A DNA stretch of 11,884 bases from positions 8,860-20,743 of the forward strand of contig PCDA01000023.1 of assembly GCA_002591605.1 (NCBI GenBank). Reading direction: 5' to 3'. This stretch comes from Fidelibacterota bacterium (GTDB lineage: Bacteria > Marinisomatota > Marinisomatia > SCGC-AAA003-L08 > TMED161). Position numbers and translations under genes: made by a program. The notes under the pieces are model-generated. The model saw nothing but the letters and a program-made list of their open reading frames with translations. It did no database searches and was not told where the DNA came from. This document shows positions 7,559 to 11,884 of the stretch, piece after piece. Within the stretch, counting starts at the first letter, position 1. Every line of letters starts with the position of its first letter.

Positions 7559-8752
7559 ATGAATAAAAAGAGTATACAAACTAAATTAGGTTTTTTAAAT
7601 GACGATACATTAGATAGTGATATCAATGTATGGGATAAAAAAGTCAAAATTGAAGAAAATGGTTACTATTGGAATAATGACCCTATATATCAAAAAGGTA
7701 GTAATTACAATTCAAAAAAACCTGTTGTAGTTGAATTATTTTGTGGATGCGGAGGTACATCATTGGGCTTTGAGATGGCTGGATTTGAATTAATACTTGG
7801 TTCTGATATTCATACCCCTTCTATACAAACTTTTAAAAGTAATCACCCAAAATCTTCAATAATTACTGGTGATATTAAAAAAATTAATCCAGAGCAATTA
7901 AATGAATTAATTAATCATAGGAAGATTGATGTTCTTATAGCTGGAGTTCCTTGTCAAGGATTTTCATTAAATAATAGGAAAAGATATGATAATGATGAAA
8001 GAAATTTTCTCTATAAAGAATTTGCTCGTTTTGTAGAAATATTAGAGCCAAATGCTGTTATTTTAGAAAATGTTTCTGGTATGAAAAGTACTGGTAACTT
8101 TGTGCAAAATATTGAAAATCATTTAAGCAAAAAATCAAAAATGAAAATTAAGAGTAAACTTTTATATGCTCCTGATTATGGGGTCCCACAAAAGAGAAAT
8201 AGATTGGTATTTATAGGGATAAAAAATAAAGAATTTAATTTTGATGATATAATTAAGACTCATGGTCCTGGAACAGATAAAGACTATGTGACTATTAAAG
8301 ATGCAATTGGAGATTTACCTTCACTTGGAAATAATGAGGAAAAAACTAATTATTCAAAAAAAGAATTTAGTGAGTATCAAAAATTGATGAGAAAAAATAC
8401 AAAAAATATACTCACTTGTCATAAAGCACCAAATCATCCACAAGCTACAGTTGAAAAAATTAAAAATACAAAGCCTGGTGAACCGATGTATCCTAAATTT
8501 AAACAAAGAATACGTTTGTCGTGGGATATATTAAGTCCAACTCAAGTTTCTGGAGGCATTAGACCACAATTTCAATTCAGTCACCCAGTAGACAATCGAG
8601 GATTATCAATACGAGAAAGATGCAGGATTCAAAGTTTTCCTGATGATTTTGTAGTAAAAGGTGGTATAGTCCAATCGAGAGTTCAGACAGGTAATGCTGT
8701 GCCTCCTTTATTAGCAAAAGCTATTGCTCTAGCAATTAAAAATTATTTGTAG
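7559..8752 (+). CDS. DNA (cytosine-5-)-methyltransferase, probable type II modification enzyme
   Basis: This 397-residue enzyme transfers methyl from S-adenosylmethionine to carbon 5 of cytosine in a specific DNA site. Motifs are in canonical order: motif I VELFCGCGGTSLGF (58-71), motif IV GVPCQGFS (129-136) with catalytic Cys132, motif VI ENV (170-172), motif VIII QKRNR (211-215), motif IX near RLSWDILSPTQ (319-329) and motif X GNAVPP (378-383). The target-recognition region should lie between about 221 and 318; its sequence specificity cannot be read off. An extra N-terminal stretch of about 55 residues precedes motif I. The ATG has AGAAG at 7550-7554. The 3' end overlaps the convergent nuclease-like gene by 17 bases, and that neighbour is the reason to read this as a restriction-modification pair rather than an orphan enzyme. 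Confidence 0.95.
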   Translation: MNKKSIQTKLGFLNDDTLDSDINVWDKKVKIEENGYYWNNDPIYQKGSNYNSKKPVVVELFCGCGGTSLGFEMAGFELILGSDIHTPSIQTFKSNHPKSSIITGDIKKINPEQLNELINHRKIDVLIAGVPCQGFSLNNRKRYDNDERNFLYKEFARFVEILEPNAVILENVSGMKSTGNFVQNIENHLSKKSKMKIKSKLLYAPDYGVPQKRNRLVFIGIKNKEFNFDDIIKTHGPGTDKDYVTIKDAIGDLPSLGNNEEKTNYSKKEFSEYQKLMRKNTKNILTCHKAPNHPQATVEKIKNTKPGEPMYPKFKQRIRLSWDILSPTQVSGGIRPQFQFSHPVDNRGLSIRERCRIQSFPDDFVVKGGIVQSRVQTGNAVPPLLAKAIALAIKNYL

Positions 8753-9281
8753 ATATTCTTTGTATAATATCTGATGCAACACTTTCATTTTTGATTTTTT
8801 CATATCTGCATTTTAGATAATCTTCTTTAACTTCAAAGTAAATGAAGTTTTCAGGAGGGATGTAATCCGAAGGTCCCGCACCTAAACATGGTTGAAATAA
8901 TTTTTCTCTTTTATTCATAAAATCATTTAGAGAATATTTTGGAATAATATTATTTCCAAATAATCTTCTTTGATTAATACCTTCCCATAATGACTTTAGC
9001 CATAAATCGTCATCAATTGTATTAATCAATTTTTTAATATCATCATTATGTTTTTTAGATGAATCTTTAAGCTCAATTAATAAAAATGTTGACATATGGT
9101 AAGCAATTAAATCAAATTTCCTCGAACCCTTTGATCCTTTATTTTTATTACTTGGATGTTTTAGTTCTACTCTATGTAATTCATCAGAACCACCAGGGGG
9201 CTCTCCTGCGAAAACATAGATACCAGATTTTTTTAAAATTTTTTTACAAAAAAAGTAAACAATATTTTCATCAATTATCAT
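8736..9281 (-). CDS. Putative PD-(D/E)XK restriction nuclease subunit
   Basis: I do not recognise a named family for this 181-residue protein. The segment KFDLIAYHMSTFLLIELKD (55-73) gives Asp57-x12-Glu70-Leu-Lys72 between hydrophobic strands. This is the core pattern of PD-(D/E)XK nucleases, in which the acidic residues bind the metal and the lysine assists cleavage. A Gly- and Lys-rich loop (42-55) precedes it and could contact DNA. The ATG overlaps the stop of the minus-strand gene at 9278-10240 (ATGA), so the two are probably co-translated. The 3' end overlaps the tail of the methyltransferase. The context suggests the catalytic part of a two-gene restriction enzyme. Catalytic activity and pairing are inferred. 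Confidence 0.65.
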   Translation of the reverse strand: MIIDENIVYFFCKKILKKSGIYVFAGEPPGGSDELHRVELKHPSNKNKGSKGSRKFDLIAYHMSTFLLIELKDSSKKHNDDIKKLINTIDDDLWLKSLWEGINQRRLFGNNIIPKYSLNDFMNKREKLFQPCLGAGPSDYIPPENFIYFEVKEDYLKCRYEKIKNESVASDIIQRISTNNF

Positions 9282-10240
9282 CTTAAGTAAATAATCCCAT
9301 CTTTTAATAAAATTAAATTAGCTGTCTTGTACCATAAACAACTTTTTCTTGAATTATCATTTGGATTATTCTTTTTCCATAATTTGATATCAACCCTTGG
9401 GATATGTAAGACTAAATTCATTTTTTTTTGCTCTGGTTTTACTCCGATTCGACAATGTTGATAATCATATACAAATTGCATACCTGTATAAGGATCTTCT
9501 CTTCTACATTTATCAGGTTTCATATCCATTGTATATATCAATGTTGATTTATTTTTAGATATATTATCCTTGAAATGAGCCAATTTATCAGAATATTTTG
9601 ATAAGAATTTTGATGTATTTATTATTTCAACAGATTTTGGGGGAAAACCATATAATTTATTTTTTGATAAACGTTCAGTAAACTCTTCATTCATATAGTT
9701 CAATTGCTTTTTAAATTCATCAATGTTTGGATTGAATTCATTTGAAATAAAGTCATTAATTAATTTTGATAATTCAATATCTTGCGAATCATCACGAATC
9801 AACTCACCATCTTTATCAGATTTCCAATTCATCGCAATAATTGGAATATCATGTATTATTGACATTTTAATAAAAGCATCTAATAGTCTAATATTTAAAT
9901 TACATAGTGACGAATATTTCCCATGTTTTAAAGCATCAAATGGTAAAAAAGTAATAGCTGGAACTTGATTTTCAGCTGCTTTTACTATTCTACCAACTCT
10001 TTGACCAATATTATGGCCAGTAGGTACCTCTGTAGTTTTTTCAAGTATTAGTTTTGGTGCATCATTAACGACAAGAATTATATCAGGTCTATCATATGAA
10101 ATTAATTCATCAATAATTTTTGGATTTTGACCTCTTTTATTAATTGAGACCAACTTAGCATTTTTAAGTAAATTGGGACTTAGATTTTTAAACCAAAGCC
10201 CTTCATGTAGAGAATCATTATATATTTCAATTTTTTGCAT
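9278..10240 (-). CDS. Putative restriction endonuclease subunit (unassigned family)
   Basis: This 320-residue protein is counted from the ATG at 10240; a TTG at 10255 would add five residues. An N-terminal region has RPDIILVV (Asp53), then LILEKTTEVPTGHN with Glu67 and Glu71, then Gln80-Arg81, and then ITFLPFDALKHGKYSS. The strand-acid, strand-acid, helix-with-Gln layout is reminiscent of PD-(D/E)XK nucleases. However, the expected E-x-K is E67-K-T, so the lysine position differs. The central part is charged and helical, and the end is mixed strand. It is the promoter-proximal gene of a two-gene minus-strand unit convergent to the methyltransferase, so it could be the recognition or cleaving subunit of the restriction enzyme. 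The function is assigned mainly by context. Confidence 0.55.
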   Translation of the reverse strand: MQKIEIYNDSLHEGLWFKNLSPNLLKNAKLVSINKRGQNPKIIDELISYDRPDIILVVNDAPKLILEKTTEVPTGHNIGQRVGRIVKAAENQVPAITFLPFDALKHGKYSSLCNLNIRLLDAFIKMSIIHDIPIIAMNWKSDKDGELIRDDSQDIELSKLINDFISNEFNPNIDEFKKQLNYMNEEFTERLSKNKLYGFPPKSVEIINTSKFLSKYSDKLAHFKDNISKNKSTLIYTMDMKPDKCRREDPYTGMQFVYDYQHCRIGVKPEQKKMNLVLHIPRVDIKLWKKNNPNDNSRKSCLWYKTANLILLKDGIIYLR

Positions 10241-10245
10241 ATTTA

Positions 10246-10251
10246 AATATA
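10246..10251 (-). promoter_or_regulatory. Candidate -10 box for the restriction genes
   Basis: On the minus strand TATATT is followed by 5 bases and then the ATG at 10240. No Shine-Dalgarno sequence precedes that ATG, and no good -35 is seen. The same TATATT-N5-ATG spacing occurs before the gene at 11009, which would give leaderless or nearly leaderless transcripts. Confidence 0.35.
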
Positions 10252-10300
10252 GCAATTAATATTGGTATATATATAATTTGTATTATATGTAATTGAAATA

Positions 10301-10306
10301 AGGGAG
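10301..10306 (+). promoter_or_regulatory. Strong ribosome-binding site for the Nudix gene
   Basis: AGGGAG lies 5 bases before the ATG at 10312 and fixes that start. It stands out because most other starts in the window lack a recognisable Shine-Dalgarno sequence. The AT-rich divergent region 10241-10300 must hold this gene's promoter, but no convincing -35/-10 pair could be picked. Confidence 0.75.
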
Positions 10307-10311
10307 TATTT

Positions 10312-10773
10312 ATGAAAATTGGCACATTGTGCTATATAAAAAATGGCGAAAAAACTTTAATGCTTCATAGAGTAAAAAAAGAAAATGATATGCATGAGGG
10401 TAAGTGGAATGGTTTAGGGGGTAAACTTGAGGAAGGAGAGTCTCCAGAAGAATGCGTTATTAGAGAAGTATATGAAGAATCAGGGTTGACAATTAAAAAC
10501 CCTAAACTTCAAGGTATAATTACATTTCCTAAATTTGATGAAATTGATGATTGGTTAGTTTTTGTATATACAGCAAATGATTTTAAAGGTACTATTATAG
10601 ATTCAGATGAAGGAGTATTAGAATGGATTGAAAATAGAAAGTTACTTGATTTAAATCTTTGGGAAGGTGATAAAATTTATATGAAATGGTTTTCTGAAAA
10701 TAAATTATTCTCAGCCAAGTTTATATATGAAAAGAGAAAGCTGATTGATTATGATGTGGTATTTTATAAATAA
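10312..10773 (+). CDS. Nudix hydrolase, MutT/8-oxo-dGTP diphosphatase type
   Basis: A 153-residue enzyme with a perfect Nudix box: G37-x5-E43-x7-R51-E52-V-x-E55-E56-S-G-L59. It is preceded by HEGKWNGLGGK (28-38), a block shared with MTH1/MutT-like nucleotide-sanitising enzymes. These hydrolyse nucleoside diphosphates linked to another moiety, commonly 8-oxo-dGTP to the monophosphate, with divalent metal. The exact substrate cannot be told from sequence. The gene has its own ribosome-binding site and a terminator right after it, so it is a free-standing transcription unit, divergent from the restriction genes. It lies inside the glmS-end repeats, making it apparent cargo of the island. A chromosomal origin remains possible if the right boundary is misjudged. 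Confidence 0.9.
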   Translation: MKIGTLCYIKNGEKTLMLHRVKKENDMHEGKWNGLGGKLEEGESPEECVIREVYEESGLTIKNPKLQGIITFPKFDEIDDWLVFVYTANDFKGTIIDSDEGVLEWIENRKLLDLNLWEGDKIYMKWFSENKLFSAKFIYEKRKLIDYDVVFYK

Positions 10774-10776
10774 TTT

Positions 10777-10805
10777 TGGAAAAGGTTGGAACCCGACCTT
10801 TTCCA
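10777..10805 (+). terminator. Hairpin terminator after the Nudix gene
   Basis: A 13-base stem, 10777-10789 with 10793-10805, has one G-T wobble and an AAC loop. It starts 4 bases after the stop codon. The 3' arm holds TTTT and is followed by the imperfect T-rich CTTTGTCT. The 5' side is preceded by TTTT rather than A-rich sequence, so it is not clearly bidirectional. Confidence 0.7.
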
Positions 10806-10850
10806 CTTTGTCTCTAATATTGTAAATAATTTCTTAAATTATGTATATGA

Positions 10851-10863
10851 ATTACATTGTAAT
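10851..10863. repeat. 13-base palindrome near the island's right end
   Basis: ATTACA-T-TGTAAT is a perfect inverted repeat about a single central base, five bases before the right inverted-repeat arm. It could be a protein-binding site. In DNA this AT-rich, chance is not excluded. Confidence 0.35.
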
Positions 10864-10867
10864 AATT

Positions 10868-10877
10868 AATACCACCA
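10868..10877 (-). repeat. Inverted repeat, right arm
   Basis: AATACCACCA is the exact reverse complement of 7217-7226. It lies 11 bases inside the distal glmS-end repeat, mirroring the left arm. Confidence 0.5.
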
Positions 10878-10889
10878 TTGGTAACCAAT
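10877..10889. repeat. 13-base palindrome abutting the distal glmS-end repeat
   Basis: ATTGGT-A-ACCAAT is perfect about one central base and touches the repeat at 10889. Overlapping it, GTAAC (10881-10885) and GTTAC (10892-10896) form inverted arms around a 6-base spacer. This resembles the core-site architecture of tyrosine recombinases. Confidence 0.4.
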
Positions 10890-10907
10890 CAGTTACAGTA
10901 GAATAAT
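10889..10907 (+). pseudogene. Displaced glmS 3'-end fragment (putative attR)
   Basis: TCAGTTACAGTAGAATAAT encodes Ser-Val-Thr-Val-Glu-stop, identical in protein to the glmS terminus. The three bases that differ from 7192-7210 are all silent. The residue before it is Gln (CAA), not the catalytic Lys of NLAKSVTVE, so homology begins at the Ser codon. It has no coding capacity of its own and is best read as the original host glmS end pushed downstream. Confidence 0.65.
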
Positions 10908-10912
10908 GTAAG

Positions 10913-10991
10913 ATTTGGGGGTTGATCCCCTTTTCTCCTCTATTTTAAATCAATAATTATGTAACCTAGGTCATTTGACCAACCCCCAAAT
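10913..10991. repeat. Long-armed inverted repeat upstream of the LRR gene
   Basis: Arms 10913-10927 and 10977-10991 match at 14 of 15 positions (12 contiguous). They are separated by 49 bases. The left G-tract can instead pair locally: GGGG (10918-10921) with CCCC (10927-10930) around TTGAT, followed by TTTTCT, a terminator-like arrangement. A further small palindrome, GGTCA-TT-TGACC, lies at 10969-10980. The structures are mutually exclusive. The local hairpin may be the original glmS terminator displaced by the island. Confidence 0.55.
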
Positions 10992-11003
10992 ATTTAGTAT
11001 ATT
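10975..11003 (+). promoter_or_regulatory. Promoter of the LRR/TIL gene
   Basis: TTGACC (10975-10980) and TATATT (10998-11003) are separated by exactly 17 bases. TATATT ends 5 bases before the ATG at 11009, so transcription would start at or next to the first codon, giving a leaderless message. No Shine-Dalgarno sequence is present. The -35 box overlaps the right arm of the inverted repeat, so a protein bound there could block it. Confidence 0.55.
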
Positions 11004-11008
11004 CAGTT

Positions 11009-11884
11009 ATGATTTATAAAAACACAATTATCACTTTGATGACCATATTCTCACTTATGAGTATTGGGTGGGGACAGGATTGTGATGAAAATATGTATTG
11101 GACTGATTGTGGACTTCCTTTTGAATGTAATCCTACATGTTCAAATCCAAACCCTCTTCCAGGTTGTATGACAATGTGTGAAATCGGGTGTTTTTGTAAT
11201 GAAGGATATATTTTTAGTGATGACTTATTTAATGAATGTATCCTTATAGAAAATTGTCCACAACCCCTATGTAACGAAGAAACAGAAGTTGAGTTATGGG
11301 GTGAGTGTTATAATATTGAGGAGACGACATTTATAAACTTTTCTTACCAAGAAGGTTCAGATTACCCACCATTGACTGGAGAAATCCCATCTGAAATTGG
11401 TCAATTGGTGAATCTGACTGATTTATATTTAGGAGGGAATGATTTAATATTAATACCCCCTGAGATTGGAAATTTAGTTAATCTTCAATCACTTTTTCTT
11501 TATGATAATCAGTTCACAAGTATTCCATCTGAGATTGGGAATCTAACTAATTTAAGAACTCTTGATATCGGTTATAATCAAATCACAGGACTACCGAATG
11601 AATTATTTTCACTTTCAAATTTAATATTATTGAGGTTGGAACATAATGAATTAACAAGTATTTCAAATGATATATGTAATCTATCGGGATGTGATGTCTT
11701 TATAAGTGATAATTATATTTGTCCACCTTATCCTCAGTGTCTATCCATAAATAATATTGGATTACAAAATACTTATGGATGTACAATGTACTTACTTGGA
11801 GATATAAATTTTGATAATAATATAAATATTTATGACCTTATCATCGGGGTTCAAATCATTTTAGGTAATGTAGATCCACCAATA
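11009..11884 (+). CDS. Secreted TIL + leucine-rich-repeat + dockerin-like protein (3' partial)
   Basis: 292 codons run to the window edge without a stop. Residues 1-23 form a signal peptide (Lys4 and Asn5, a hydrophobic core, ending GWGQ). Residues 25-83 hold ten cysteines (25, 34, 40, 44, 53, 57, 61, 63, 77, 83), including CEIGCFCNEGY. The number and order fit a trypsin-inhibitor-like (TIL) domain, best known from animal proteins. After a short linker with Cys88 and Cys100, five tandem 23-residue leucine-rich repeats start at residues 126, 149, 172, 195 and 218 (IPxEIGNLxNLxxLxLxxN); the last is degenerate and Cys-capped. Residues 264-286 (GDINFDNNINIYDLIIG...) form a dockerin-like calcium loop with Asp265, Asn267, Asp269 and Asp276. 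A C-terminal sorting domain may lie beyond the edge. Extracellular binding or adhesion is likely; the ligand is unknown. Confidence 0.88.
   Translation, partial: MIYKNTIITLMTIFSLMSIGWGQDCDENMYWTDCGLPFECNPTCSNPNPLPGCMTMCEIGCFCNEGYIFSDDLFNECILIENCPQPLCNEETEVELWGECYNIEETTFINFSYQEGSDYPPLTGEIPSEIGQLVNLTDLYLGGNDLILIPPEIGNLVNLQSLFLYDNQFTSIPSEIGNLTNLRTLDIGYNQITGLPNELFSLSNLILLRLEHNELTSISNDICNLSGCDVFISDNYICPPYPQCLSINNIGLQNTYGCTMYLLGDINFDNNINIYDLIIGVQIILGNVDPPI

Larger units (their letters stand above)
7192..10907. mobile_element. Putative integrated restriction-modification island at the glmS 3' end
   Basis: About 3.7 kb is bounded by two imperfect 19-base direct repeats of the glmS 3' end (7192-7210 and 10889-10907). 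A 10-base inverted repeat lies just inside (7217-7226 and 10868-10877). The cargo is a small helix-turn-helix-like ORF, a cytosine-5 methyltransferase, two minus-strand probable nuclease genes and a Nudix hydrolase. What is seen is the repeats and the cargo. From family knowledge, site-specific elements often use a conserved gene end as attachment site and restore it on insertion; Tn7 also targets glmS but inserts downstream without copying coding sequence. Site-specific integration is inferred. No integrase or transposase lies inside, so movement would need a recombinase supplied from elsewhere. Confidence 0.6.

Noticed and set aside
7453..7647. 64-residue minus-strand ORF with a hydrophobic stretch, considered as a small toxin.
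   Set aside because: It overlaps the end of the small HTH ORF and the start of the methyltransferase. It has no ribosome-binding site, and its hydrophobic run is the complement of A-rich coding sequence.
3..8752. A BREX defence system, because a PglZ domain and a DNA methyltransferase occur in the same window.
   Set aside because: The PglZ domain is fused to a receiver domain and followed by tsaE, which is the PorX architecture. The methyltransferase is a cytosine-5 enzyme, not an adenine-specific PglX, and about 6 kb of housekeeping genes separate them.
9086..9968. Plus-strand ORFs at 9086-9286 and 9723-9968.
   Set aside because: They are antiparallel to the two nuclease-like genes, which overlap each other neatly. 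They have no ribosome-binding sites and no recognisable protein features.
7192..10907. A Tn7 or Tn7-like transposon at attTn7 downstream of glmS.
   Set aside because: No TnsA, TnsB, TnsC or TnsD-like genes and no Tn7-type ends are present. Tn7 insertion would not duplicate the last codons of glmS.

Overview
The window is AT-rich bacterial DNA with tightly packed genes. My best guess for the source is a marine Candidatus Neomarinimicrobiota (Marinimicrobia, SAR406) or a relative in the Bacteroidota/FCB group. The reasons are a PorX-type receiver-PglZ gene placed directly before tsaE, and a secreted leucine-rich-repeat protein with a Gly-Trp-Gly-Gln signal-peptide end and a dockerin-like segment. 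This assignment is inference from gene style, not a database match.

Positions 3-7209 are a housekeeping block, all on the + strand: a 5'-truncated porX-like regulator, tsaE, tsaB, rimI, accD, guaA and glmS. The first five genes abut stop-to-start or overlap by 4 bases. accD and guaA overlap by 11 bases, and glmS follows after 25 bases. The block combines signalling, tRNA t6A modification, ribosomal protein or general N-acetylation, the first step of fatty acid synthesis, GMP synthesis and glucosamine-6-phosphate synthesis.

Positions 7192-10907 look like a compact integrated island placed exactly at the 3' end of glmS. The last codons of glmS (7192-7210) recur at 10889-10907. The two copies match at 16 of 19 bases, and all three differences are silent (two synonymous third positions and TGA versus TAA). 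A 10-base inverted repeat lies just inside these direct repeats (7217-7226 and 10868-10877). The cargo is a small ORF with a recombinase-like helix-turn-helix look, a cytosine-5 DNA methyltransferase, two overlapping minus-strand genes that probably form the cognate restriction nuclease, and a Nudix hydrolase. No integrase or transposase is present. This glmS-end island is the main finding.

Downstream of the distal glmS-end copy (10908-11008) there is a short G4/C4 hairpin followed by TTTT, which may be the displaced original glmS terminator. A long inverted repeat follows, then a well-spaced promoter whose start site would fall at or next to the ATG. The promoter drives a secreted protein (11009 to the window end, cut off by the edge) that joins a 10-cysteine TIL domain, five 23-residue leucine-rich repeats and a dockerin-like calcium loop.

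No stretch longer than about 300 bases lacks a gene. The largest gap (10774-11008) holds a terminator, the distal repeat, palindromes and the promoter. No tRNA, rRNA or CRISPR array was recognised.
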